Under the pieces are notes generated by a model. The model made no database searches, was not told the DNA's origin, and saw only the letters and a list, made by a program, of their open reading frames with translations. Positions 46,191-57,400 of a stretch of DNA of 64,000 nucleotides are shown in pieces. The DNA comes from Pipra filicauda. Its lineage: Eukaryota > Chordata > Aves > Passeriformes > Pipridae. Numbering within the stretch: the first letter of the stretch is position 1; each line of letters begins with the position of its first letter. Location of the stretch: positions 2,046,001 to 2,110,000 of the forward strand of contig NW_024103696.1 in assembly GCF_003945595.2 (NCBI RefSeq), in the 5' to 3' direction. Both the position numbers and the translations under genes were made by a program.

Positions 46191-46731
46191 GAGTTGACCA
46201 CTTCTTTTCAGGAGGAAATTTTCTCGTCATGTTTTTCTGTTTTGAATTGTGTCAAGTAATGAGGGAGGTATTTTTTTTCTGTTCAATATAAACAAATCCC
46301 CTCTCCCTAAATTTTAGTCTTACTTATTAAACTAAAGTTTTATTTCTTCAGATCTAATATAAAATTCTTCAACCTTGCTCTCAATTAAAACAATTGCAAA
46401 AGTTCTACTGAACGTAACAGACTAAACATTGCACTGCAAGGTCTATGTAGATACTGCATGATATTGTGTATGGATATAATGCACAAGTTTATTTTTATAA
46501 ATAAATATATATATTTATTTGTATACAATCTATATATTAAATACATACAGATATTTTGATATGTGCACAGTATGTATACATGCATGATCCACACAAATAA
46601 GAAATTTTCCAAAACAAAATAAAATTTGGACATTTTAAGGCCTCCCACATATTAGGAAGACAAAAAAAAAATAGAAAAAAGACAAAGACCTATATACCTA
46701 ATCCAGATTAAAGATTAAAATCTAACAGAAA
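46191..46731. other. AT-rich DNA
   Basis: No gene was recognised. It holds a 22-bp perfect A/T palindrome at 46499-46520. Confidence 0.5.
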
Positions 46732-46985
46732 AGGGCCTGACGTTGTGTCAGGGGAGGTTTAGGCTAGATATTAGAAAAAGGTTCTTCATCCAGGGAGCAG
46801 TTGGGCACTGGAACAGGCTCCCCAGGGAAGTGGTCACAGCACCAAATCTGACAGAATTCAAGAAGCTTTTGGGTGATACTCCCAGGAACATGGTGTGACT
46901 CTTGGTGATGGTCCTGTGCAAGGCTAAGAGTTGGACTCAATGATTCTGGTGGTCAATTCCAACTCAGCATATTCTGTGATTCTGC
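46732..46985 (+). mobile_element. CR1 LINE 3' end, plus strand
   Basis: TTGTGTCAGGGGAGGTTTAG, GGCACTGGAACAGGCTCCCC, GTCACAGCACC, TGGTGTGACTCTTGGTGATG and the end ATTCTGTGATTCTG follow CR1 order. Same subfamily as the 3' part of the CR1 at 51-52 kb. Confidence 0.94.
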
Positions 46986-48420
46986 GTAACAAACAAACAA
47001 AAAACCCACCACAAACAAACAAACAAAAAGACAAGGAAAATAATTTACGCTCCTCAAAGATGGGATTTCTAAAGAGTTTTACTACTGGGTAAACTGAAAT
47101 GAATTACAGGTTTGACAAGATCTGTACTGGAAGACTCAAGTGAGTGCCTCTTTAGTCTGACAGAGGGAGACTGCAGCTGAGCAGGACCCCCAAGGCAGTC
47201 AGTGGCAGGACCAGCACACAGGCTCCCTGCCTCTGTGCCAAGCCAGAGGCCTGACTGCCAGCGCAGGGCTTCCGTCCAGCTTCCTTTGCTCAAAGTGGGT
47301 TCTGGTTGTGTAGCCTCCTGCCTTGGAGGCTTATGTTCATTTTGTTTTTTCTCTACAAGCAGAGAATGAAAGTGACAAGACCATTCCAGGAGAGTAGCCA
47401 AAAAGATGTCAGTGTATTTCTCCTAGCTGGGCATAAAAGAGATGGTAATGATACAACACATTTTTCATCTCTGAAAATTTCCCATAAACATTTTGTTCAT
47501 AAAAAACATTTTCTGTTTTAAAAACATGTCAGTGGAAAAAAACTTAAGAGTAAATTAAATATTTTGAAGTAGATAGTCAGTTGCTCCCTACCTGAATTAA
47601 ATATTAAAGAAATTACTGCAAGTCCTTGTAGTTTGAAGAACTCAGACCTCACACTGATGGGTTTTGTTGGGTGTTTTTTTAAAGAGAAAATAATTGCTGT
47701 ATTTGCAGTCCTCATTATAGCAGCGACCTAAATTGCATGATTAAAGGATATCTATAATATAAATGTGAATTGTTATAACAGACATCCTGGAATGTACTTT
47801 CATAATGTGTCCAGCACCCCAGTCATTCCTGAAAATAACCTTCTACATTAGCTAAGATATCTCATGTAAGAGCATCACTGTTTTGTAACTTTAGCCCTTT
47901 GGTCCAATTTGAGTTCTATAGACAGAAGCGTTTCCCTAAGAAGATAAGCACAACTGATCTGCTGTTTTTCAGACTTGTGTAAAGCCAGTGTGAAAATAGG
48001 TTGAAACCAGGAGAAAAAAGTATCTGAGCAACATACCAGTTACTTCTTTTATCTTCTTTTCCTTTGCCATTTAACTGAGTTCAGAAATTAGCTTCTCTTA
48101 TGCTTTTTTGAACTCAAACTGATGGCAATTTGTCACAATATTTTTCATTCTATAACTGTATTTGAAGTGTACCTCAGCTAGCTGTCTCAAGGCCATTTAA
48201 AGCAATAAAAAGTTATACAGTGGGTATTTTGGAAAGAATTGCACATAGTTTCATTATTCTTTAATATTAGTTTTATTTTCCTTAATCATACTCCACATTA
48301 ATTTTTGGTTTTCCCCTGCCAATTACTACTGTGCTGAAACTAGAAATGACAATTATAGGACTGAGCAATTTGTCTTTGTTCCGTATCTTCTCCATATCTT
48401 CAGTGAATTTAACCATCCTG
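46986..48420. other. Unique DNA with a GC-rich patch
   Basis: A (CAAA)n-like run lies at 46987-47026. The interval 47130-47340 is markedly richer in G+C than its surroundings and carries a 110-codon minus-strand frame (47401-47069) with no recognisable domain. The rest is AT-rich. Confidence 0.45.
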
Positions 48421-48429
48421 TTGTATCCT
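48421..48429. repeat. Target-site duplication (9 bp) of RTE copy 3
   Basis: TTGTATCCT occurs here and at 48980-48988. Confidence 0.85.
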
Positions 48430-48979
48430 CATCATCATCATCATGGCTAGGCTTTACGAACGAAGATTTGGGGAGGGCTCTACTCATGTTTGTTACAATC
48501 GTGGTGATGGCTAAAAAGGCCAATACGAGATAGGTACGTCTGGCTGCAAAAGGCACAGCAGGAGGACTCCTTAGGTGGTATATTCTGCAAGACACGATTC
48601 TTTCCATGTTGTCTTTTCTCCTTGAGGGTGATCCTGTGTGCTTTCTCAAAGGAAGCAGCAGCGTTATAGATGGTGTGTCTCCAGACCTCCCAATTGGAGG
48701 CCAGAGTAGACCAGTTATGGTGATCAATATGGCCAAGGCTGAGATGTTGTTTCAGGGAGTCCTTGAATCTTCTCTTCGGGGCTCCTCTCTTGCGACAGCT
48801 GGTGGCAAGTTCACCATAGAGCAGGATCTTAGGGAGGTGGTGGTCCTTCATCCTTGAGATGTGCCCTACCCAACACAGCTGTGTTCTCAGCAACATGGCC
48901 CCAATACTTGTGATTGTTGCTTGTTCTAGAACAGACGTACTAGTCACAAAATCTGACCAGTGGATATTTAGGATTGTTT
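48430..48979 (-). mobile_element. RTE-clade LINE (AviRTE-like), copy 3, 550 bp
   Basis: The layout matches copy 2 but the truncation is further downstream. The tail is (ATC)n on the plus strand directly next to the left target duplication, then the short 3' UTR, the conserved stop, and the ORF C-terminal region up to the HWSDF-like segment. The 9-bp duplication supports target-primed insertion. Confidence 0.92.
48480..48947 (-). pseudogene. RTE-type LINE ORF, C-terminal 155 codons
   Basis: Residues run from SVLEQATITSIGAMLLRTQL through CWVGHISRMKDHHLPK, RGAPKRRFKDSLKQHLSLGH and WRHTIYNAAASFEKAHRI to the terminal Cys/His block. That block has lost one cysteine here (CSQTY where copy 1 has CNRTC). 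The duplication seen in copy 2 is absent, so that duplication is private to copy 2. A truncated, non-functional copy. Confidence 0.9.
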
Positions 48980-48988
48980 TTGTATCCT

Positions 48989-50929
48989 AGGCATTGACTT
49001 ATTTAACAGTGTTTATTTATGCATTTGTAAGATGTTACCTTGACTTCATGTTCTATTTTCTGATTGGTGTTAATACAATATTTTGTAGAAATATATTTTT
49101 ATTGACTCACAGACTTTTCAAAGAAAGAGGTTTTGCTTTTGAAGATCTTTTGTTCAGTGTTTCTTTTAATGAGCCTTTGTACGTGCTTTCCTGTCTATCC
49201 ATACTTTGCAATAGAATGCTCCTTTGCTAAAATACGTAGTTATATTTAGTATAAAAACCTATTTTAATCACATTTCCATTTATTAATATACATTCCAGGA
49301 CATAAAAATTGTTGTCATATACATATCAGTTAATGAAGTTTAGAATAATCACTTATTTTCATAAAGCTTCCAGTCTCCCTTATAAGCTCAGATATACCTT
49401 ATTTTCTGGAGGGAATGGCACTGGTATATTCACATGCATAAGCTTAGCATTGCTGAAACATTACAAAATAATGCAGGAATAATGGCCATGGATTTCACTT
49501 GAGAGGTGATGAGATGAGTCAGGTATCGCAGTGCCCTATCAAATGGGAGTGGTGGCTTTACAATAATCAACATTTAAAAAAGAGATAATATAAATGAAAT
49601 AAGAGCAATTACATTTTCAGGGTAAAAAGTCATAAAATACTTGAGGCATACAAAGGCTAAAATCTAATCTCTGCTTTGAATCAGATAGAACAGGTGTTGG
49701 AATGTGGTTCCTCTTCTTAAAAATCAGCCATAATCACCATACTGTAGAATTTATCTTCCTTTTTAGCTGTTTATATAAAAGGGAAGATGTACGAAAGAAG
49801 AACTTGACATTTCAAAAGAGGCCGATGCTATAATTTGATGAGCAAGGAGCTTGCCTGGTATGTGGGATGGAATCTGTGGGAGCCTAATCTGCCATAAACA
49901 AGCAGATCAGTTACACCCAAGTTAAATGTTCTAGCCAGTGGGTTATTGTCTGGGCACTGGGTAGACTGAGAGAGTATCTATCATAGTCTTCTCATAAGTA
50001 CATTCCCCAAAAGTGTAATTTTGATTCTACATCAGAAAAAAAATAAAATATTTTGAAACTGCATGCTTTCTCTTTTCTTTTATGAAACTGAAAAGCCGTT
50101 TTCTGGTCAACACTAGAAAATAATAAAATTCTCACATTCCTTACTCAGTTGTCAATCATAGAACAGAGTGAAAAATAGCTTAGGTTACTGAAGTTTATTT
50201 CAGAGAATACTACCAAGAAATACAAGTAGAAATAAAAAAACAACCAACCAAACAAAAGAGTTCTCCTGCCCATTTCACTCTACAGGCAAAGCAAAAAAAG
50301 TCTTCATTGAGTGGGCATTTATTTATGATTAAGTGCATCCATCTATATATAGAGAGATACATATCTATCGAGTATATACAAAAAAGCCATAAGACACAAA
50401 GAGGTATTTCTATAACCTGATAAGGACTGGGAACTCCTTGAAATCAGTAGAGAATTCATTGTTTGAAGTTTATTCCATACTGGAGGTATTTAGGTAGAGT
50501 AAAAATGGATGTCATCAAAACCTCTAGCTTTCCCTTGCTAAATCAAATGATTGATTTAAATCACCATCTGTGAGTTTTGACCATTGAAATTAAACCATAT
50601 CACACTTTAATCGGATATAATTCTGTCTATAGTAACAAATAGTGTGACACAATATCCATAGGGTGAAATAGTTATTTCAGAGACCAAGGCATCCACACTA
50701 CATTTCTGAACCTTTTTACTTCAGTTTAGCTGTAGTCTGCTCCTGCAGACCAGATGACCATAAACAACTGGAACATGTTAGACTTTGTACAACATCTTCC
50801 ACTTTAGCATCATTCAAAAATGAAACCGGTTGACACACTCAACAAGAGCAGCTCTGTGAACCACAGCACAGCCTGAGAGGACTGCTGGGAGATTAACTCC
50901 AGAAGTGCACCCATCCTCCACAAAGGACA
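48989..50929. other. AT-rich unique DNA
   Basis: Nothing recognised beyond short A-rich and TA-rich tracts (for example 50343-50352). Confidence 0.5.
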
Positions 50930-52003
50930 ATCACAGATGCACTTAAGATATGGATAAACACATCATGAGGTGTGTGAGCAATTGGCTCATGGGTAACACC
51001 AGACTGGTGACCTGTCACTAGTGGAGTTCCACAGGGCTCCATCTTAAGCCTTGTGCTCTTCAACACCTTCATAAATGACTTGGATGCAAGACTGGAAGGG
51101 ATAGTAAGCAGGTTTGCAGAAGATAATAAACTGGGAGGAGCTGTTGACTCCCTGGAAGGCAAGGTAGCCCTGCAGAGAGACCTTGACAAGTGGGAGGACT
51201 GGGCAATCACCAACCATAGGAAGTTCAACAAGGGAAAGTGCCAGATTCTGCACCTGAGATGGGGCAACCCTGGATGTTCCAGTACAGACTGGTGAATGAG
51301 ATGCTGGAAAGCACTGCCATGGAAAGGGGTCTGAGGGTCCTGGTCAGTGGCAAGTTGAATCTGAGTCAGCAGTGCCCTGGCAGCCAGGAGAGCCAACCAT
51401 GTCCTGAGGGGCATCAGACAAAGCATTACCAGCCAGTCAAGGAAGCAGATTGTCCCACTCTGCTTTGCACTGGAGCAGCCTCACCTTGAATATTGTGGCA
51501 GTTCTGGTCACCGCTACATAAGGAAGTTATTAAGGTATTAGAGTGCGTCCAAAGGAGGGCAACGAAGACGGTGAAGGGCCTTGAGGGGAAACCATGTGAG
51601 GACTAGCTGAGGTCACTTGGTCTGTTCAACCTGGAGAAGAGGAGACTGAGGGGCGCGCACAGCCTGCAACTTCCTCGTGAGGGAAAGAGGAGGGGCAGGC
51701 ACTGATCTCTGGAGTGACCAGTGACAGGGTCCAAGGGAATGGTCTGAAGTTGTGTCAAGGGAGGTTTAGGTTGGATATAAGAAAAATGTTCTTCACTCAG
51801 AGGGTGGTTGGGCACTGGAACAGGCTCCCCAGGGAAGCGGTCACAGCACCAGGCCTGACAGAATTCAAGAAGCATTTGGATGATACTCTTGGGCACATGG
51901 TGTGACTCTTGGTGATGGTCCTGTGCGAGGCCAGGAGTTGGACTCGATGATCCTTGCAGGTCTGTTTCAACTCAGCATATTCAACTGTGATTCTGTGATT
52001 CTG
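50930..52003 (+). mobile_element. CR1 LINE, plus strand, about 1.07 kb
   Basis: It starts near a degenerate AAGATATGGATAAACACATC and GTGAGCAATTGGCTCATGGG block. It continues through the RT (GGAGTTCCACAGGGCTCCAT), the ORF2 C-terminus and the 3' UTR, and ends with duplicated octamers (TGTGATTCTGTGATTCTGTG). Small frameshifts divide the ORF. Together with 7.3-7.8 kb it is one of the two best CR1 copies here. The 5' limit is uncertain by tens of bases. Confidence 0.94.
51053..51905 (+). pseudogene. CR1 ORF2 remnant with altered catalytic box
   Basis: The frame at 51053-51295 contains VSRFAEDNKLGGAVDSLEG, in which the FADD-type catalytic motif has changed to FAED. It then has LDKWEDWAI and FNKGKCQILHL. 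The frame shifts at about 51280, and 51238-51489 continues LRVLVSGKLNLSQQCPG. Further shifts lead to 51714-51905, which reads the C-terminus (FRLDIRKMFFTQRVVGHWNR, FKKHLDDTLGHMV, stop). Loss of one catalytic aspartate plus frameshifts make it inactive. Confidence 0.9.
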
Positions 52004-52005
52004 TG

Positions 52006-52679
52006 ATAAGTAAAGAAAAATTATATAACTTAGGAACCAAGTTAAAGGTTTCTCACACTTAGAGAAATGCTTTCTTTAGAGAAACTATATGGTAAATGTG
52101 TTACAGACATGAGTAGACTCGAGGATTTCTTCTCAGTGTCAGGAATTGCTGAACTCATTGTAGAAGGAACACCCACATTGTAAAAACAATGCCAAACAGA
52201 AGTGGGATTTTTCTTCCCATTTCTTTCATTTGGAGAAATATTTAAAATAAAAATTAAAATACTAGGAACAGCCTGCTTTTGAAGTGAATCTCGCCATCAA
52301 CCCCATTTTCTGTGCACCAGTTCACACTGCAGAGTGCTTTCTCTTCTTAGATAAAATTGTAATGAAAGTGTCTGAAGAATTACAGTTATCAGTACTATTA
52401 TGCATTTGATCATAAGAAGATGTAAACTGGTAAACCGATAAAGATCTTCCTCTACCCAGGGCAGAAGAAAAAGAAATTAAAGGAAAGCCAAAGCACCAAG
52501 ACCATCCTTATAATCTGTAACTTTGAAAGTGAATGGCTAATATTCCAAGTCAGTAAAGTATAGGTAGCATCATAAGTGTTTACTTCATTTTCTGTGTTCT
52601 CCAGCAAAACTCAATAATTCATGAAAACTCACCTTTCTTTAACTGTCAAGTCCTGAACCTAGAAAGGAAGTACTCCTGA
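52006..52679. other. Unique DNA
   Basis: Nothing recognised. Confidence 0.45.
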
Positions 52680-53126
52680 CAATAATACAGGCTGGGAACC
52701 ACTGGACTGGTGAACAGCTCTGCAGGAAAGGACCTGGGGGTGCTGATGAGCAGCCAGCTGAACATGAGCCAGCACTGGCCCTGGTAGCACAGGCAGTCAG
52801 CAGCATACATAGCTGTATCAGCAGGTGCAGTCAGTAGGCTGAGGAATAGATTGTCCTGTTCTGCTCAACACTGGTTAGACCTCATCTAGAATGCTATTTT
52901 AGCCACCCTTGCTCTAATCCCAAATCCTATGATCTGTGAAGAAAGGCTGAGAGAGCTGAGCTTGTTCAGCCTAGAAAAAACATGGCTTTGAGGAGGAGAA
53001 CCTATAGGAATGTTATTTAAAAATGGATCCAGTCTTTACACAGCTGAGCATGGTGGGTTGACAAGGAGTATAAACTGAAAAAAAGAAAAGTTTCAGACTG
53101 AATATAGGGAAGAATTCTTTCATCAT

Positions 53127-54240
53127 TGCTACGACCCACCCCAGAAAGCAAGGGTAACCCAAGTTCTTCTTAACCCTTGCAACAGATTAAAGTGAAACAA
53201 AACTGAATTATTAGTGTTTGTAAATATATATATTTTGGGTTTATTTTAGAACAATTTGATAACAAAGGAAAACAGGTATATAACTGTTTTCATTGTTATT
53301 ATCTATAATAGTAACAGTAATGGTAATATAGCAATATAAAAGCATTAAAAATAACACTTAAGAAAATGTACAAAGAAAGTAAAGAGGAAGAAAGGATAGA
53401 AGTAGAAAGATATACAGTCGCCATCATCCAGCGATGAGACTTGGTAGCTGCAATTTCGATGCCGGTTGGTCAAAGTGATGGTCACATTCCTGTGGAAGTG
53501 ATGCTCTTGATCTGTCAGGGGTAGGGCAAGTCCACAAAACTCAAAGATTTAATGAGTTATATATGGTCAGATTCAGGTGGGAACACCTTGTACCTCTCTT
53601 GTACCTGATACGCTGGTACTCTTTATCTGTGGGGGGGAGTTTTACACTGGATGATGTATTACTGTGAGTCATGGGATTCTTTGATAATTTTTGATGGTCT
53701 AAGTCATTACAATTGCCTATTACATCAGTGCAGTTGAGTCTATTATTGCCCATCATGGCACATCAGCAGAGATGAATACCTCCAGGCCATGTGTGAATGT
53801 CTTGGTGCTTCCCTGGAGGGTCACTTGTGTAAGGAAAAAGAAACACTATCCTGCCTTGCAGATTTTGCCTCTTTTCTTGTCTTTTTTAACACCCTGAGGT
53901 GTGGGGTATGCACAGCAGCTGGCTGGCCACTCTGCACATTTTTAGCAAAGCACTCTGCTGATTGTTTGAGCCATCAGCATTGACAATCCAGTCTGTCCAA
54001 GGAGGGGAAGAGTGTGCTAATGAGTCTGTGGGCTATCGCCTCCTCCCGGCCTTGTTTACTTCTCCTTAAAACTGAGATGATTAGATAATAGTATCACCTT
54101 TATCTTATCTAAAGTTCCCATTAGGAGACTAAACACACAGTCCAATTCCCTGAAATCCAGGAGGCATATTTGGGTGGAGAATGAGTTTCAGTGATCTTAA
54201 CAATGTTTAAGCTATTAAATATTTCGGTCTCTCACAACCA
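53127..54240 (-). mobile_element. Long avian retroviral LTR (about 1.1 kb), minus strand
   Basis: It begins TGCTACGACCC on the plus strand and ends CTCTCACAACCA, with CR1 sequence on both sides. An AAATAAAC-type polyadenylation signal lies on the minus strand near 53239-53246. Internal blocks such as ATCCAGCGATGAGACTTGG, GGTCAGATTCAGGTGGGAAC, ACCCTGAGGTGTGGGGTATG and TTAGATAATAGTATCACC are the kind of text seen in bird LTR libraries, but I cannot name the family. No clean target duplication was found, so the ends may be off by a few bases. No internal region is attached. Confidence 0.65.
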
Positions 54241-54296
54241 TACAGGCAGTCCAGCAGTGATGCCAGTTAGGTTGTGCAATCTCTGTCCTTCATGAT

Positions 54297-54328
54297 GTTG
54301 AAGACCCAAGAGGTTGAAGACCCAAGAG
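54297..54328 (+). repeat. 16-bp tandem duplication within CR1
   Basis: GTTGAAGACCCAAGAG is repeated twice head to tail, with a third degenerate part (ATTAAAGACC) after it. This is a local duplication of CR1 sequence. Confidence 0.9.
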
Positions 54329-54420
54329 ATTAAAGACCTATGTAGTGTGGTCTGACCCATAACTGACAGCTTTGAGCAAGAGAAGGAATTCAAGATGTGC
54401 TAAGATAACTTCAAACCTGA

Positions 54421-57400
54421 ATTATTCCATGAATCAAAGTTTCTGCATTGTCTTAAAGCCATTTAATTAAAATGAAAAAGTATATCCATCTTTTAGATTA
54501 AGTAACAGCATGGAAGACGTATAGAAGTAAAGATACTAAAGATACCTTCTATTTCTTAAGAAATATTGAACTGATCAGAAAGCTAGGTCTATTGTGGAAC
54601 AGCCTGTGAAACATGATGCTGCCAATATAGTTTTGATAAAGGAACAAGAGAACAAACAAACCAAGTTGAGGGTCAAACCATCAAGAAAAAATTAAATTAT
54701 TTTCTGTGTAATCACTGTTTTAACAACCTGTCATTCATATCACGTGGCATAAAGCCAAAAGGTCAGCAATCTGGCAACTCTTCTGTACTCCTTTCCAGTA
54801 AATATATGCTGGACCATTTGAACCATTTGCTGCATAGTGTTTTCTAATGGGAAGAACAGTGGACAGTTCCTGACATCTGTGTTGTAATGTCATTTAGGGG
54901 CACATCAACTACCAAGGGGGAGGGAAGCAACAGGAGCAGCAGGAACAAATACACTTGGGTTGGCAGGAGATGGGAACTGAATGGGAGGAGAAAGAACAAG
55001 CATAAATGGTATTTGTTTTGCATTCAGCAGTTCTACAAAACAATGTCCTGAAATGAGAATGTCTAAAGTTTTCTGACTTCTTATATTTCTAGTCAACCAT
55101 CTTTCAATTACTTATGAAGCTTTTTAGAACTAACCACACCAAAACAAATAAAGCCTCACCAAACCATATATTTCTGTTTCATCTTCAAACAAATAAAATT
55201 AATGGAAGATTTGGCAATTCCACTGATTCAGTCATATGCATATGTATGTTTAAATATTACATGCTTAATGAAGAAGTCTACCATTTCCTACATAGACAAT
55301 AGTGAAAAAGGAATGCTGAAAAGGCTCCCAAAGAGATGTTCAGCTATCTATGTAGTCTTACTGGCTATGAGACCTGATTTTTTTTACGTATCTTAAAACA
55401 TCAGTGAGAAAGGAATTGGCAAATATTAAGGAGAAAAGATTTCCATGTACTGACTAGTGAAAATAAGTGAAAGAACAATATTAAAAGAGGTGGAAAAGTA
55501 GAGAAAACATAAAAGAAAATTTATTTTTATTTTTATTTAGAAAGTGTGTAGGGCAGCACTTGGAAAAGGATCAAGATTTCCTGTTGGAGTTTAGAACTTT
55601 ATGCAGACTTTCAAAAGTTAACTTCCGTTTGAGAAGAATGAAAATGAATGCAATTTATCATAAATTAGAAGTAGCTATGTGCTGCACTGGAAGAATACAG
55701 ATAAGTACGGTGAGGCCTCCAAATGAATACTCTAGCAGATTACTCACAGATGCTTTGGGGCAAATTAGAATACACAGAGAAGAAAGCACCAAAATCTATC
55801 AGTTTGCTTATCAAATTCATAAGAGAAGTTGTTGAACATAAGATTCAGAAGGAACCCACTGAACTCCTAGTTCAAAAGGTTTTTGTAAAAAAGCATTGAC
55901 CTTTTTTTTTATTATTGCCTCTGCTAATGAAAATTCCTAAAATATTTGCAGCACATTGGAGGATACAAAAGCATTTGGCTGAATTAGTTAGAGGCAGAGT
56001 TATTCATACAATATTAAAGTGCACCAAGAACCATGTGGCCAAATAAGGTGGCATGTTAATATCAACATTAAATAGAAATGAAATTAAAAATCACAGTAAA
56101 TATGAGGAGTGAAAACTGAATTAAAGTAAATGGGAAGAATGAAAACAGCTGTCTGCAATGAATGTGGTAAAGACATTGACTGAAGAAGTTAGCTCTTCAT
56201 AACACCTAAGACCTTGCAAAGACTGGCTGATATGCAGCCTTATAACTCTGGATTTTGTAAAGAATGTTATTTGTATTAACAAAATACAACAATTGTGCAG
56301 TCCTAAATGTTTGATTCACATAAGTACTTCATATTTTTGCAAGGTTGTGTTTTGTGTTATGTTTTTGTGACTTATTAAAGCTTTTCATTAAATATATGCT
56401 ACAAGTCAGTTCCATAGAATACAGATGAGGTCATCTGTGCTATGAGACCCCAAGGAGAAGACTCTGTTTTCCTATATACTGTCCTATATAGGAAAAATCT
56501 CAATCCTTGGAAGTTGGGGGGGTTGGGAAAAGCATTCAGGTAATCCCTTTTTACAGATTTCAATGTCTATTTTTTGCTTTCCCTGCGAAGCTTATTATAA
56601 AATATGATCCTTTAGTTTACAAAGTCTGCTCTAGATATAGGTATTTTACTGAATGGTCAGTGGTGGAACTGCTAGGGGAAAAACTTAGAAAATTATCCAG
56701 TCTATGCAGGGATTGTATTTGCCTGGGTGAGATTCTTAACAGAGAAATGTCAAATTATGAATTAATCACCACCTGCTCCCATTTTATTCTGTGGAGAAAG
56801 ATAGACACTTCCAGGAGAGATTCTTCTTGGCTCAAGATGATTGTCTAAACTTAGTGAGATGGATTGTCCTTTTCAGGTGTCTATTTATCTTCACTAAGCT
56901 TCAAAAAGTGCCTAGGATTATTATTTTAGCCTAAAATAACTAATTGTTTTATGTCTAAACTTAGGCAAGATAAATTCTATCTGTAATGCCTTTTTTATTT
57001 GTTTACTTTTTGGTGTAAACATGTTCATAGAAATGAGCAAAAGAAAAAACATTGTAAGCTGCGGCATAATATGAATTCTGCTGAAGGCACTGAGAATCTT
57101 ACAGTTGCTGTCTGTGAGATTTGGATTAGACAAATAATTTCCTCCTGTTATGGAGTCTCTGGAGAGTTCTCATTAATCTAATTATATGTGGAGGTTGTAG
57201 GGTCTAGACATTCTCTCCTCAAATCCGTCTTTTCCTTTATGTACATGCCAAGTATAGACTCTAGAGATGAGATTCAACCATGCAGTTTTAGCTGCCTTAA
57301 AATCATGTGAACTAAGCTAGTCAACCAGACTTATTCAATATCAATTCAGAGAGACGTTCATGCCCAGAGGACAGCCCCTCTTAGATAACAACCTTAGGGG

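Larger units (their letters stand above)
52680..54420 (+). mobile_element. CR1 LINE, plus strand, split by a 1.1-kb LTR
   Basis: The left piece (52680-53126) has GGACCTGGGGGTGCTGATG, AGCTGAACATGAGCCAGCAC, GAGAGAGCTGAGCTTGTTCAG and a GGAAGAATTCTTTCATCAT edge. The right piece (54241-54420) resumes with a CAGTGATGCCAG-like block, GGTTGTGCAATCTCTGTCC, and GGTCTGACCCATAACTGACAG then CTTTGAGCAAGAG. The two pieces are consecutive parts of CR1 with an LTR between them. The right piece contains a 16-bp tandem duplication. Confidence 0.82.

Noticed and set aside
50893..51426. 177-codon minus-strand frame, the second-longest open frame in the window
   Set aside because: It is antisense to the CR1 ORF2 at 51 kb; the sense strand carries the recognisable RT motifs.
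53121..54246. Target duplication CAT/TCAT flanking the 1.1-kb LTR
   Set aside because: Only three bases agree at the best placement, so no duplication is claimed.
56507..56848. 113-codon frame
   Set aside because: No recognisable domain, splice structure or promoter; within chance expectation.
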